The notes beneath the pieces are model-generated. The model worked only from the letters and a program-made list of their open reading frames with translations, was not told the origin of the DNA and did no database searches. DNA of 64,000 nt from Begonia masoniana (Eukaryota; Streptophyta; Magnoliopsida; Cucurbitales; Begoniaceae): assembly GCA_022432975.1 (NCBI GenBank), contig CM039502.1:69465318-69529317 (forward strand), read 5' to 3'. Every line of letters begins with the position of its first letter. The first letter of the stretch is position 1. The position numbers were made by a program, and so were the translations under genes. Below, in pieces: positions 1 to 12,571 of the stretch.

Positions 1-235
1 TACCGATTTCGTTTATTGCCTACATCCACCGATGATGTCATCCATCTTTCGGCTGACGTCATCTCCTTCTACCGATTTCGTTCACTGCCTGCATCCACCG
101 ATGACGTCATCCATCTTCCGGCTGACGTCATCTCCTTCTACCGATTTCGTTCACTGCCTGCATCCACCGGTGACGTCACCCATCTTCCGGCTGACGTCAT
201 CTCCCTCTACCGATTTCGTTTACTGTCTGTTCCTA
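1..235 (+). repeat. 69-bp tandem repeat, about 3.4 copies
   Basis: Units start at 1, 70 and 139, with a decaying fourth at 208. Each carries TACCGATTTCGTT, then CCACCGATGACGTCATCC, then CGGCTGACGTCATC, giving two TGACGTCA-like palindromes per unit. The length is a multiple of three, so open frames run through it, but the peptides are only repeat translations. The same motif reappears in arrays near 9296 and 62870-63180. Confidence 0.85.
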
Positions 236-719
236 CCGGTGAACTCTATTCTTGTTTATAGTTCACATCCACCGATAGCTTTTACCTTCTGCCCAGTTTT
301 ACTCTCCTCCTTCCGATTATCACTGTACACTTTTATTTTATGTGATCCACCGAAGCTCTTTTATACTAAGTCTCCCACCAGCCTGAATTCTTTTAAATTA
401 AGTTCACTTCTGTTTTCTGCTTCACCTGAGAACTCTCTCTCTCTCTCTCTCCCTGTAAATGTTTTCTGTTACTCACTGCAGTTTCTCCCTCTCTGTAAAG
501 TTACGTTTATAGGGTTTGCGATGACAGTGCATGTTTCCTGTCATTCGGTTCTGTCTTCCGTTAAAGTTTTTAAAGTTCAGTTGGCTTTCATAAGTTGTTC
601 CAGTAACGCTGTCTGTTCTGTTTATGTTCAAAAAAAATTAGTCACCGTTTTCCGTCCACTGTCCCGGAGTGATGGCTCCGATCCCGGACTCCGATCGGGT
701 TCGGTTTTGGGTCGTCACA
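1..719 (+). mobile_element. 3' part of a gypsy-type LTR (plus orientation)
   Basis: The segment ends in GGGTCGTCACA, the CA-type end of an LTR. The last 65 bases (about 655-719) match the reverse complement of 62471-62535, including the stretch around CCCGGAGTGATGGCTCC and the GATCGGG motif, so the same LTR family lies at both edges of the window in opposite orientation. The 5' part lies outside the window. No tRNA primer site follows position 719, which suggests a 3' LTR or a solo LTR. It begins with a TGACGTCA-bearing tandem array. Confidence 0.6.
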
Positions 720-1020
720 TTAATACTTAGTTAGTCACTCACCCCAATCGACCCCTTCTTTCCCAAGTAAGAATTGAGGCAACTAGTAGTAATTTTTGTG
801 GTAGAACATTCTCATTTTCTTTTTTCTTTTTCCTTTCTTGAGTGACCTCAGTCCATCTACGTGAGCTACGACTTTAAATTTTAAATAAACTCTTATGCTG
901 CAATATGAGTCTTGAGCTGGACGATTAAGTCCTCTACGAAAATCAAGTCATTCAACCTGATATTTTTGTTGGGTCTGCCTTCAGGTTATGAGAGTGCTAG
1001 TCTACAGGAATCAAAGAATT
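720..1020. repeat. dispersed repeat related to 29305-29690
   Basis: Directly after the LTR end, GTTAGTCACTCACCCC and CGACCCCTT, and later TGAGCTGGACGATTAAGTCC followed by AATCAAGTCA, recur in the same order at 29305-29690 (GTTAGTCACTCACTCC, TGAGCTGGGTGATCAGGTTC). The two stretches look like diverged copies of one noncoding repeat, probably an LTR fragment. No coding content is seen. Confidence 0.45.
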
Positions 1021-2130
1021 TTGAGAAGTAAGTCGGAATTGTTTGGTTTTTGGGGTTTTGTAGGAAATTCAGATTTTTATCTTAAAAAATTGATTTAGAA
1101 TGAGGATCCATTGGATCAATAATACATTAACAATATTGGAGCATAAATCCGTAAAGAAGTCAAGTGACATTGAAGGTGTTCTGGATTTTGTTACGCGTAT
1201 CTCACAATATTTTGAAATTTAATGGAAAAATAAAAGCTCTAAAATGATGGACATTAATCATGTAAATATTGCACAAAAAAGTATTGTAATGTTCTAGATT
1301 GGGTTCAAGGCCAAGGAAAATCAAAAGGATCTACAAGGGTAAGTAAGACGATATTCCTTTTTGGTTTTTTGTAATTTTCTTAGTTTTTCAAATTTTGATT
1401 CAAATAGTTGAATTTTTATGGGAAACTAAAAAAAAAAAAGATAGAATTAGATCAGAAAATTTTGCACATAAAATATTCTAAAATTGGTTCAACAACGGTT
1501 GTCGTCAAAAAATTAGAGGTACTAAATCTTATTTTAGAGATAAGATTAATGTATTATGCATGGAAAAAGATACATACTATTTGGCTTGGGTTTCACAACA
1601 GATGGTGTTAAGAAAATCAGTAAAGTTTGAGTTTTTGCCCATTTCTTGACAAATTGTTTGATGGGTCCTATTAGTTGGTTTCTATCCCATTATATATTCT
1701 AACATTATTATGAAAGTCTTAACATGTACTAAATTGGGTACAACTAGGTGAGATTTAATGAGTTGATCAGATTATTGGATTTGGATTTTATTACTTCAGT
1801 GGTATACATTGGTTGATGTATGAATTTTATTTATTATGTTTAGTTGTACATTCCATGATTTTTCAAAAATTAATTTTATGACATGTTTTGCCTTACTATG
1901 TTAGTTTTTAGATTGGTTGATGTATGAATTTTATTTATTATGTTTAGTTGTACATTCCATGATTTTTCAAAAATTAATTTTAAGACATGTTTTGTCTTAT
2001 AGTATGTTAGTTTTTACTTTATGTATACATTTTCCCAACACATTTATTTTGTGTTTGCATTTTTTTATTTGCTATACTTGCTATATCAGTTGCATGTACC
2101 GGGTTTGTGATGCAACGAGATGCGAAAAGA
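1021..2130. other. AT-rich noncoding stretch with a 104-bp tandem duplication
   Basis: No gene is recognised here. The only structure is a two-copy tandem duplication with 104-bp spacing, units starting at 1811 and 1915, each beginning GGTTGATGTATGAATTTT. The copies differ by a few bases and small indels. Short open frames at 1408-1611 and 1917-2183 have low-complexity composition and no recognisable motif. Confidence 0.6.
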
Positions 2131-2922
2131 AATCGGCAAACCGAACCCTGTACTATGATTCCGTTATCGGTCTTGACATTTAGTCAACAATTTCGTTAAG
2201 TTACTATTTAAAAAAATGAGGGTTATTTAAAAAAAAAATACCAAATGATATTCTATTTACTACATTATGGGGAGACAATCTAAAAATTGTCGTAATTTTA
2301 AAATATTTTTACTATTTATTATAATTTTATTTACTTATTTTATAAAACAATTATAATAAATCATAAAAACTTTATAAAATCATGAAAATTTACAAATTAT
2401 TTCTCCATAATGTGTTGGACATATGGTAAAAATTTCAAGTAAATTGAATATTTTTAGATTTTTGTTAAAAATTAATCTCAGTTACTTTTTTACTTTATAA
2501 ATTAATTTTAACAAATAGCAAACTATATCCAATTTACTTAAAACTTTTACCACATATTCACCACAATATGGGGAGATAAGTGGAAAGTTTTCGTGATTTT
2601 CTAAGATTTATATGATTCATTATAATTATTTTATAAAATAAGTAAATAAAATTATAATAAATCGTAAAAATGTTTTAAAATTATGAAAGTTTTTGCACAA
2701 TCTTCCCATGATGTACTAAACATGTAGTAAAAATTTTAACTAAATTGAATATGGTTTTGTATTTGTTTAAAATACCCCTCATTTTTGTAAATATAAACTT
2801 AACGGAATTGTTGACGGAAGGTCAATACCAATAACGGAATCATAGGTTCGGTTTGACGATTTTTTTAGTACAGGGGGCTACTTGAAATTACGGGTATAGT
2901 ACAATGTTAAAATTGATAATTT
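2131..2922. mobile_element. MULE-type MITE, copy without captured insert (left end damaged)
   Basis: The ends carry inverted copies of CAAACCGAACCCTGTACTATG-like sequence and AAAAATGAGGGTTATTT (right arm CCCCTCATTTTTGT...GGTTCGGTTTG). The same TIRs bound the element at 38298-39478. The outer 40-50 bases of the left arm are missing or replaced, so no target duplication can be read. The interior is AT-rich and noncoding. This copy is useful as the 'empty' reference for the longer copy at 38298. Confidence 0.7.
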
Positions 2923-2949
2923 CACAAATATATAATATATTTATATAAA

Positions 2950-3112
2950 ATAATTTTATTTATGTAAGCTCGGCTCGTTAGGCTCGTTGGGCCAGCTCAG
3001 CTCGTTAGGTTTGTGGCTCGCGATCCGGCTCTGGAAATTTTTTTGGGGTTAGCTCATTAGGCTCGGCTCGTTAGGCTCGGTAGGCTCGGCTCAGCTCGTT
3101 TAACATCTCTAA
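2950..3112. repeat. GGCTCGGCTCG-rich MITE-like fragment
   Basis: A GC-rich island made of reiterated GGCTCGGCTCGTTAGGCTCG and GAGCTGAGCC-like words, in both orientations, inside AT-rich flanks. It abuts and truncates the copia LTR stub at about 3113. Such GCTCG-rich short elements are common hAT-like MITEs in plants; the family is an inference. A similar composition occurs at 61600-61780. Confidence 0.4.
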
Positions 3113-6100
3113 TCTAGTCCAACTAGAATTCGGGTCACATCAAACTCTAACAATCTCCACCTTGACACGAATTTCATATGAGAAATCCAATGCAAGCTAC
3201 TCAGCCCAACCAAAGCAAATCCATAACATTGAACTCTGACAATCTCTATCTTCAAAAAAATTCTAGTGCAAAGAAACGAATCTACAAAACTCTATTTAAA
3301 ATAACCTCCTCTTCCAAGGCCCTCGATGGACCAACTCAGTAATCGATACCGATCAAGTTTAAGCCCTGCTTAAACTTGAGAGACATACTCGAGAAGAAAT
3401 CACATCTACTCTTCCATGGTATCATTGAGCTATCAGAGTTGTCACAACAAACTTTATGTAAACGTGTTGAAGACTCCCCACTAGAATGGTTACCCTCGAA
3501 ATACATTCAATGCATAACCCACAGCTTCACCATATCGCCCCGGAGCTTTAACCTTTCACTTGGTTCTTCCTTTTGCAATACAACTCTGACGTGAAGCTGA
3601 AACTGGTGACTGACTATCTGTAATAGGCTGACTCGACGACTATAATATACTCTCAGATCCCAACTTAAGTCTCACATGAGAACTAGATTTCTTCCGAGTC
3701 TTTTTGAACAATCTATTAGAAGGTGAATTCACAATCTTAGCAGCCTCATTACCCGTGTAATACCCAGCTTTTTTGGATATTATTATTTTAATATATAATG
3801 GTATTTTTGTAAATATGTCAAATCAAGTCCGTTTTACGAAAAGAAAGCGTTATTACGATCCTAATAATTAATATAGATTTTAGGAAAATTATGGGAATTT
3901 TAGGAGTCGTGACGCTAAATTACGGGAATTACGTATCTTGAAATATAAAGGACGTTTTAGTAAAAATAGTAAATGAGGTCCGTTTTACGAACGGACAGTT
4001 TTAATAGAACCCAAATAATAAGATGGATTTATTGGTGAAATAAGGGGATTTGGAGAAACCGAATAGTTAGCCAATTAATGAAACGAAGGACGAAACAAAT
4101 AGAAAACAAGTAAAAAAAGGCAAAAAGGTAAATTTTCAAATCTAATTAATAAAAACTGATTTCTTTTCTCTCCTCCCTCATTTCCTCTCTTCTCCACGAA
4201 CCAGAGAAGCTCTCTGGCGATTTCTCCCTCACGCATGCCGGCGATTTCTCTTCGACCGACGCCCGTTTCTCCTCCAATCGACCCCCGTTCTTCACGTTTT
4301 CTCCTCCGATCAACGTTCTAGGTAAGATTCTACAGCTTTCGGACGTTAGTTTTCAGTTTTAACGAAGTTATACGTTTAGGTTTTATGATTAGGGTTTTGT
4401 TAAAATTGTGATTTAAGTTTCGAAATCGATAGGTTTGCTGTAATTAAGGATATAGTGAACGTATTGGACGTTATTGGACGAATTTAATTGATTTAGGACG
4501 AATGTTAAAATTTGAGAATTTTCGGGTTTTAGGGAAAAATTCGTTAATGGTAATTTGGAGGTATTGAGCGTAAATTGTTTGGTAAAACATCTCGATTAGT
4601 TAAATTAAAATTTTAGGAAACTTCTTTAGTTAAGGATTTCATAAATTTGGACATTAACGGTTCAAAACGCATTTTAATGATAATTGTTGTGTATCGCCTT
4701 AGGTGAACCACGCTCGTGGACGGAGTTAGCATTCAACGGACGTCAGGTAAGTCTCCGCGACTTGTTTGGCCGATTGGCCTACACCATACGATCTTCTGTT
4801 GTTTGAGGAAATTGGAGAATATAGATTGTGTTGGGTGAATAGGTTGGGTAGTTAGTTTTAGTTAAGTGTTATATTTTTATGTTCATTGTTTGTATGTTTT
4901 AATTATGTTTATAGTATTGCACATGTTCACGCATCATGTTTTCTGAAAAGCACGAAAAAGGAATTTCTATGCACGTTTTCATGAAAAGGAAAAGGATAAT
5001 GAAAAGATCTGAATGCATGTAATCTGGTCAAGGAGGTGGCGGTGGTTCAGACATGGCTGCTTGGGGAGCATGTTTTCCCCCCGGTTAGATACGAGGAGCT
5101 ATCCAACCGTAGGATGTGCCGCTCCTGTCTAGCGAGAGTGAGGCCACGGTGACGTATCTGTAATGAAATGAAATGAAATGAATAGCGAAAAGGTAGGACG
5201 CATGTTTTATGAACCGCATGCATAGCATTCACTTGCATTCACGTAGACTTACTGAGCCTTAAGCTCACGACTTATATCTATGGTGTAGGTGACCTCTACA
5301 CAGGTGAGGATGAGATCCCTCCACCCGAGGCATGATCGGTTGATGAATGATGGCCCGTGGGAGTGTGCTGGGTAGTTGGTGCGCATTTTGACCCGTGGGG
5401 ATGTAGGTATATGTTTTGGGGACACGATATGAATTGTATAGCTGAACATATTAGGATGTTTGGATCTGGTAGTGGATAGGTTTATGTTCGATGTTTTAAA
5501 CGTGTTGGAAACCTGTTTTATAAACTGTTTTTGTAATAACCGGCTTGTACGGATTTGTGTATTATATTATATATTATGGCATTTTTGTAGATATGTCAAA
5601 TCAGGTCCGTTTCACGAAAAGAAAGCGTCATTACAATCCTGACAATTAATAGGAATTTTAAGGAAATTTAGGGAATTTTTGGAATAGTAACGCTGTATTC
5701 CGAGTAAATACGCTTCTCGTAACGAAATGGACGTTCAAGAAAAAATAGTAAACGAGGTCCGATTTACGAACGGACAGTTTTAATAAATCCCAAAAAATAA
5801 GTTGGACTTATTGGTGAAATAAGGAGATTTAGTGAAATCGTATAGCTAGTTAATTAACGAAACAAAGGACGAAACTAATATAAAACCTATGGAAGGGCAG
5901 AATGGTAATTTGTCAAGACAAATTAATATTAAAAACCTTTTCTTCTTTCTCTTTCTCCATTTTCACGCCAGAAGCTTCTTTCCTTCTATTTTCTCCCGGC
6001 TTCCTCTCTGCCCGCGAGGGTTTCTCGACGATCTGACCTCCGATTCTTCCTCCGATCGTTCCGTTTTCTTCACGCTTTCTCCTCCAATCAACGCTCTAGG

Positions 6101-8215
6101 TATGATTATAAAGTTTTAGAGCGTTAAACTTCGAGTTTCGTAGAGTTTTACGTTTAGGGTTTTCGTTAGGTTTTCGATTAAAAACGAGATTTAGGGTTTG
6201 TAATTAATAGGTTTGCCGTAATAAAGTATATATTGGATGTATTGAACGTTATTGGACGAATTTGATAGTTTTAGGACGAAAGTTAAAAATTAGGGATTTT
6301 TGAGATTTAGGGAAAAACTCGTAAATTGGAATTTAAGGTGCTGAGCGAGTATTGTCCAATGGAATAGCTCGATGAATTGAATTAAAGTAATAGGAAATTT
6401 CTTTAGTTAAGGTTTTATTTATTTGGACGTTAAGTACCTTAAATTAGTTTTAACGGCGAATATTGTGTTTTGCTTCAGACAAACAACGCTCGTGGTCGGA
6501 GCTTGAGCTGCTTTGGACACGAGGTAAGTTCTCGTGATCTTCTTTGGCCGATTGGCCTACACCGTACGTCGAATGTCGTCTCGAGGAATTTTGGAGATGC
6601 GTTTGTTTAATTGTACTTGGTTTGGGTAGCTAGGTTTTAGGGGTTTATAGTTTACGCTTTACAGTCTTGATGGTACACGTTATTGTTTGTTTACTTTAAG
6701 ATATTGAACTGCTCACGCATAACTTGTTTTAAAGAAAAGCATGAAAATGAACTTCCGCACAGAGTTTTAAAGATAACGTAAAGCATAGCATTGGCCGAAA
6801 GGCTTATTGGCCGAAAGGCGTATTGGTCACGCGAGGTGGGGCTCAGGCACGGCTGTACATGTTGTAAGCGTGCACCCCCCGCTTCTAGCTGGAAAGAGTA
6901 GTCCGCCCGCTGGATGAGCTCTCTCTGGTTAGAGGGATAGGATCTCGGTGACACCTATTGAGCATTGCATAGTAAAGAAAACATACATGATTAATGAACT
7001 CATATGCACAACATGCATTGCATTTACGTAGAGCTTACTTGTAACACCCGAGTTAACGGCCAGGTGATTTTCCTAACTGTATTAATAGTCATGAATATTT
7101 AATCTTTGCAGTTTAGGACTTATACCAAGAATAATTAATTTCATGTGGATTTAAACTAGGTTGGGTGGCAAAGTTGTAATAATGGAGAGTGATGACCAAT
7201 ATATAAAGAAAAATGAAATGTTTTAAATCTCACTTGAACCACTGTAGCCGACACCTCCCTTTTCGGCGATTTCTTCTCTCCCAAGCTCTTGCTCTCTGCT
7301 TCCGGCATACTCTCTTCGACGATCGGTTTCTCTGCCACTACTCGACTACTCTGTGCCCGAGGTATGCATTAGTCAATGTAGCTATCTGTTAGCTTGTTAG
7401 CCTTGTTTTCTACTCGGCATTGGAGTTTTGGATTTTCCGATGGCCGACTAATAATAAGAACATTTGGAATCTGTGAGTGGGAATGTTTTTATCAAATCGA
7501 TTCTGGACATTTAGAACAACCACCCCTGAGTTATCGATAATAGAATCTGTCTGTTCTAGGATTTGGATTTCAAACTGTACAGGGTATTAGACTAAGGATT
7601 CGAGAATAACTTTAGCTATTAAATCTTAGGATAACTTGAGATTAGAACTATTAGGATTTTGTTTTAACTACTGCAATGTAAATGTTTTAGGTGAAGAAGT
7701 TTGAAGAGAAAGGAGCTCAAGTGCTAAGGAGACCAGGTAAGTGAATGTATTAAGATTTCCGGCTAATAGAGCCCTACATCGTGGGAGTACTAGGTTGAGA
7801 TGTCTAATGTTTACCTTATGATAATGAGCTTGTCTGCACTTGAAGGATTTATGTATGTTGCGAGTTATACAATTTGATGACCTGCTAGTGAATGTGAAGT
7901 TGTCTACTCTGGTATGATCCTTGTCATAGTTTGATGAGTTAAAAGTTCTCATGTTCATGCATCATGAATGTTTCTCAAGCATAAGAAAATGTTTTAACGC
8001 ATGTTTTCCATGAATAAGATATGTATGTTTATATGTATATATATATAAGATTTATGTAACGTGGATTAAGTGAGGGTTGGGGGAGGTTCGGCGTATGTCA
8101 CAGTCCAAAGAAGGACATATGAATACGACCCGCAGTAGGGAAAAAGATCAAACTCACTGTCGAACCTCCTTTATCGGCACAAATCCTCTCTTGATCCACA
8201 CAACCTAAACAAAGA

Positions 8216-8806
8216 ATATGATCAAAGACTATGAATGACGAATATGATCAATGACTATGAATGATGAATATGATCAATGACTACGAATGATGAATATGAT
8301 CAATGACTATGAATGATGAATATGATCAACGATTATGAATGATGAATATGATCAATGACTATGAATGATGAATATGATCAATGACTATGAATGATGAATA
8401 TGATCAATGACTATGAATGATGAATATGATCAATGACTATGAATGATGAATATGATCAATGACTATGAATGATGAATATGATCAATGACTATGAATGATG
8501 AATATGATCAATGACTATGAATGATGAATATGATCAATGACTATGAATGATGAATATGATCAATGACTATGAATGATGAATATGATCAATGACTATGAAT
8601 GATGAATATGATCAATGACTATGAATGATGAATATGATCAATGACTATGAATGATGAATATGATCAATGACTATGAATGATGAATATGATCAATGACTAT
8701 GAATGATGAATATGATCAATGACTATGAATGATGAATATGATCAATGACTATGAATGATGAATATGATCAATGACTATGAATGATGAATATGATCAATGA
8801 CTATGC
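8216..8806 (+). repeat. 26-bp tandem array, about 22-23 copies
   Basis: The unit GAATATGATCAATGACTATG plus AATGAT repeats at 26-bp spacing with very few variants (GACTACG, GATTATG, CAAAGAC at the left edge). TGATCA occurs once per unit. It sits inside solo LTR C between the second and third splice-like modules. Confidence 0.95.
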
Positions 8807-9289
8807 ATTCATGCATCAATGTTAGTGTTGCATTTCTTACTAAGCATTAGGCTTATAGTTTAAACCTTATGATGTAGGTGACGAGTTTTCAGGTGAGGAA
8901 CTCAAGGTTAATGAGGATGTCTAAACTTGGTTGCTGGAGGATGCTCAGTGTGACAGTGAAGGCTGGATAGGCGATTAAGCTCCCTGGTTATACTCATAGT
9001 AAGTTAGAAAAGTTTACGATGAACAGATGACTAAATAGAACAAAATTTCTTACAACAATGAGATTTGGATTTGAAGAGTTTGTCTTTAGAGTCTGAATAC
9101 GATTTTAAGGATTAATGATATGGTTTGTTGTCTTCCGCTATGCGTATTTTAGATGAGTTCATGATTTTTACTCTTGGAGGTTTATGGTTACTAAGTTAGG
9201 GATTGGGTGAGTTGTGATATGTTCTATCGAATGAAGATGTTTGATGATTATAGTGTTTTACTGCCGTATGATAGAAGCTGGATGAGGCA

Positions 9290-11023
9290 ATCATCCGGCT
9301 GACGTCATCGGCAGATGTAGTGTTTAAGCCATCGGATGATGAAAGTGTTATTTTGTCATCTAGCGGTCGGCAGATGTAGAGTGTTTAAGCCATCGAATGA
9401 TGAAGTGTTATTTTGTCGTCTAGCGATCGGCAGATGTAGAGTGTTTAAGCATCAGATGATGAAGTGTTATTTTGTCGTCTAGCGATCGGCAGATGTAGAG
9501 TGTTTAAGCCATCGGATGATGAAGTGTTATTTTGTCGTCTAGCGATCGGCAGATGTAGAGTGTTTAAGCCATCGGATGATGAAGTGTTATTTTGTCGTCT
9601 AGCGATCGGCAGATGTAGAGTGTTTAAGCCATCGGATGATGAAAGTGTTATTTTGTCGTCTAGCGATCGGCAGATGTAGAGTGTTTAAGCCATCGGATGA
9701 TGAAAGTGTTATTTTGTCGTCTAGCGATCGGCAGATGTAGAGTGTTTAAGCCATCGGATGATGAAAGTGTTATTTTGTCGTCTAGCGATCGGCAGATGTA
9801 GAGTGTTTAAGCCATCGGATGATGAAAGTGTTATTTTGTCGTCTAGCGATCGGCAGATGTAGAGTGTTTAAGCCATCGGATGATGAAAGTGTTATTTTGT
9901 CGTCTAGCGATCGGCAGATGTAGAGTGTTTAAGCCATCGGATGATGAAAGTGTTATTTTGTCGTCTAGCGATCGGCAGATGTAGAGTGTTTAAGCCATCG
10001 GATGATGAAAGTGTTATTTTGTCGTCTAGCGATCGGCAGATGTAGAGTGTTTAAGCCATCGGATGATGAAAGTGTTATTTTGTCGTCTAGCGATCGGCAG
10101 ATGTAGAGTGTTTAAGCCATCGGATGATGAAAGTGTTATTTTGTCGTCTAGCGATCGGCAGATGTAGAGTGTTTAAGCCATCGGATGATGAAAGTGTTAT
10201 TTTGTCGTCTAGCGATCGGCAGATGTAGAGTGTTTAAGCCATCGGATGATGAAAGTGTTATTTTGTCGTCTAGCGATCGGCAGATGTAGAGTGTTTAAGC
10301 CATCGGATGATGAAGTGTTATTTTGTCGTCTAGCGATCGGCAGATGTAGAGTGTTTAAGCCATCGGATGATGAAAGTGTTATTTTGTCGTCTAGCGATCG
10401 GCAGATGTAGAGTGTTTAAGCCATCGGATGATGAAAGTGTTATTTTGTCGTCTAGCGATCGGCAGATGTAGAGTGTTTAAGCCATCGGATGATGAAAGTG
10501 TTATTTTGTCGTCTAGCGATCGGCAGATGTAGAGTGTTTAAGCCATCGGATGATGAAAGTGTTATTTTGTCGTCTAGCGATCGGCAGATGTAGAGTGTTT
10601 AAGCCATCGGATGATGAAAGTGTTATTTTGTCGTCTAGCGATCGGCAGATGTAGAGTGTTTAAGCCATCGGATGATGAAAGTGTTATTTTGTCGTCTAGC
10701 GATCGGCAGATGTAGAGTGTTTAAGCCATCGGATGATGAAAGTGTTATTTTGTCGTCTAGCGATCGGCAGATGTAGAGTGTTTAAGCCATCGGATGATGA
10801 AGTGTTATTTTGTCGTCTAGCGATCGGCAGATGTAGAGTGTTTAAGCCATCGGATGATGAAGTGTTATTTTGTCGTCTAGCGATCGGCAGATGTAGAGTG
10901 TTTAAGCCATCGGATGATGAAAGTGTTATTTTGTCGTCTAGCGATCGGCAGATGTAGAGTGTTTAAGCCATCGGATGATGAAAGTGTTATTTTGTCGTCT
11001 AGCGATCGGCAGATGTAGATTGT
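9290..11023 (+). repeat. 60/61-bp tandem array, about 28 copies
   Basis: The unit begins GTCGTCTAGCGATCGGCAGA and continues TGTAGAGTGTTTAAGCCATC then GGATGATGA(A)AGTGTTATTTT. Two length variants exist (60 with GAAGTG, 61 with GAAAGTG). Runs of the 60-bp form at 9464-9679 and 10790-10920 keep a frame open, producing meaningless repeat peptides. The left edge has CCGGCTGACGTCATCGGCAG, linking it to the TGACGTCA arrays at both window edges. Confidence 0.95.
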
Positions 11024-11716
11024 TAAAAAAAAAAAGAAATACACTGTTAATAATGAATCATGTGTGAGTAATAAGGATTAAATGATTAAGAAAGATACGG
11101 ATTACGTGACGATCCTTCCGGGGTCGCTACATTACTGGATTTCATCTCATAGTGTATTGTATGGTGTAGGTGACTTAGACATCGAGGCAGGTGAGGACGA
11201 TGTCCCTCCTCCTGAGGCATGAGTCCAGTTGATGAGGGATGGCTGCGGTGGTGTGCTGGCGCAGTCGAGGCTTATTTGACCCGTGGGAACAGTATGTCTA
11301 GATTTTGAGGGTTTTGGGACGTTTTGGACAGCTGACTGTATAGAAATTATAGGATGTTTGGTACTGGTAGTTGATAGGTTTTATGTTTAATGTTTCAAAT
11401 GTTTTGGTAAACTGTATATAGAAAATGTTTTGGTTTAAACTGTTAATTAAATGTTATGGGAATATTTTGATGATTTTAGGATGGTTACGGATATGCTCAG
11501 TTTTTAGAGCTATCCACGCAGTTGGATTTCGCAAAGTCCGCTGTAAGTTGGTCGAGTTTAAGCTATAAGTTGATGGTTGTTATTGTTGATAAATGGTGTT
11601 AAGTATATGAGGTTTGCTCACTGGAATCGGATTCCAGAGAGTGTTGATTTGGTGTCTGCTCTCTGGTTCAAGAGAGCATTTTTTTTAAAGAAGCAAAGAC
11701 AACTGGGCGTGAGGCG

Positions 11717-11948
11717 TGTAGCGATCGTGCGCTGCCAATGCAGCGATCGGGCGCTGCGATCGCTGCAGCACGCAGCGACTGATCGCTGCGATTGCTGCAG
11801 CGCGCAGCGACTGATCGCTGCGCATTGCAGCGATCGAGCGCTGCGATCGCTGCACATTGCAGCGATCGAGCGCTGCGATCGTTGCGATCGCTGCACATTG
11901 CAGTGATCGAGCACTGCGATCGCTGCAATTAACAGCGATCGAACGCTG
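11717..11948 (+). repeat. GCGATCGC palindrome cluster in solo LTR B
   Basis: Dense alternation of GCAGCGATCG, GCGCTGCGATCGCTGCA and GCAGCGATCGAGCGCTGCGA words, GC-rich within AT-rich flanks and largely self-complementary. Open frames on both strands (peptides such as SDRALRSLQ) are repeat translations, not genes. It is preceded by imperfect inverted repeats at about 11618-11687. The same kind of cluster occurs in both TR-GAG LTRs and in the MULE at 38866. Confidence 0.85.
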
Positions 11949-12387
11949 CTCTTTCCCTCGGCAGAATGTCAATTCTGCCCTCCCATTTGTTTTAATTGAA
12001 ATTGGTTTTAATTTAATAGTTTTAATTGTTTTAAATGTTTTAAAAAGTTAGATTTAAATTCCGATTTCGATTCTGGTTTCGATTTCGGTTTAGGTTCTGC
12101 CTAGAATTTATTTAAAGTAATTATTGGGATTAAAAAAAAAATAGTACGGGTAATTAGGTACAGTATTAGGGACGTGACAGTTTTGCTGATCTTTAAAATA
12201 GGTGGAAATGCTTGGTTTTGAAACGAAAGTTTATTATGTTTTAAACACGTTTTAAAATATGTTTTAGGCCGATTAGTTGGGGTTGATAAACTGTGAAGTG
12301 AGTTAAGTTTTATTGAAGTATTAGAGTGTATGTTTAGAAGATGAAAAGTGCAAAGGATGAGAATCGAAGGAAAGAAATTTCTGTTTT

Positions 12388-12418
12388 TGCTCTCTGGAAC
12401 TTTAGATTCCAGAGAGCA
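12388..12418 (+). repeat. 12-bp perfect hairpin in the TR-GAG 5' LTR
   Basis: TGCTCTCTGGAA and its exact reverse complement TTCCAGAGAGCA are separated by 7 nt. The same hairpin is at 17626-17656 in the 3' LTR with one loop change, so the stem is preserved in both. It lies just upstream of the GCGATCGC cluster. Confidence 0.85.
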
Positions 12419-12470
12419 TGTTAAGGCAAAAATGGAAAAGAAGAAAGCAGGGATCGGGGACGGGAGTGGG

Positions 12471-12571
12471 CAATCGATCGCTGTGCTGTGCGGCGATCGA
12501 TCGCTGCGATCGATTCGCTGTGCAGCGATCGATCGCTGCGATCGATTCGCTGTGCAGCGATCGATCGCTGC
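12471..12571 (+). repeat. GCGATCGATCGC cluster in the TR-GAG 5' LTR
   Basis: Repeated CAGCGATCGATCGCTGCGAT and ATTCGCTGTG units, self-complementary and GC-rich, followed by CTTCTTTTCCGCGGGCACTT. The 3' LTR copy is at about 17731-17823. Confidence 0.85.

Larger units (their letters stand above)
7040..11131 (+). mobile_element. gypsy solo LTR (family C) with two satellite-like arrays
   Basis: Starts TGTAACACCCGAG, ends GGGGTCGCTACA, flanked by TTACT at 7035-7039 and 11132-11136. It has the same layout as the other gypsy LTRs here: leader ending GCCCGAG/GTATGC at about 7361, TTTTAG/GTGAAG...ACCAG/GTAAGT at about 7690-7740, and ATGATGTAG/GTGACG...CAG/GTGAGG at about 8870-8898. Much of its 4.1 kb is a 26-bp array (8216-8806) and a 61-bp array (9290-11023). 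No coding potential. Confidence 0.88.
5532..12179 (+). mobile_element. gypsy solo LTR (family B), itself interrupted
   Basis: Starts TGTAATAACCGGC and ends GGGACGTGACA; flanked by GTTTT at 5527-5531 and 12180-12184. Without the inner insertion (7040-11131 plus TTACT) it is about 2.55 kb. It is a diverged relative of the TR-GAG LTR, sharing the order ATTTTTGTAGATATGTCAAA, CGAACGGACAGTTTTAATA, the splice-like modules at about 6097 and 6523, GGCCGATTGGCCTACACC, and the GTATGGTGTAGGTGAC module at about 11161. The 3' part carries GCGATCGC palindromes. A single LTR with a target duplication indicates loss of the interior by LTR-LTR recombination. Confidence 0.85.

Noticed and set aside
9464..10957. 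Open frames of 71-74 codons with three identical MLFCRLAIGRCRVFKPSDDE-like repeats
   Set aside because: They exist only where the tandem unit is 60 bp; the 61-bp units break the frame. They are translations of satellite DNA.
8216..11023. CRISPR-like regular repeats
   Set aside because: Units are directly adjacent with no unique spacers, inside a plant LTR; these are tandem satellites. The same holds for the 89-bp array.
11577..11972. Overlapping open frames on both strands with SDRALRSLQ / QRSQRSIAA repeats
   Set aside because: Both strands are open because the GCGATCGC cluster is palindromic and stop-poor; there is no conserved protein character.
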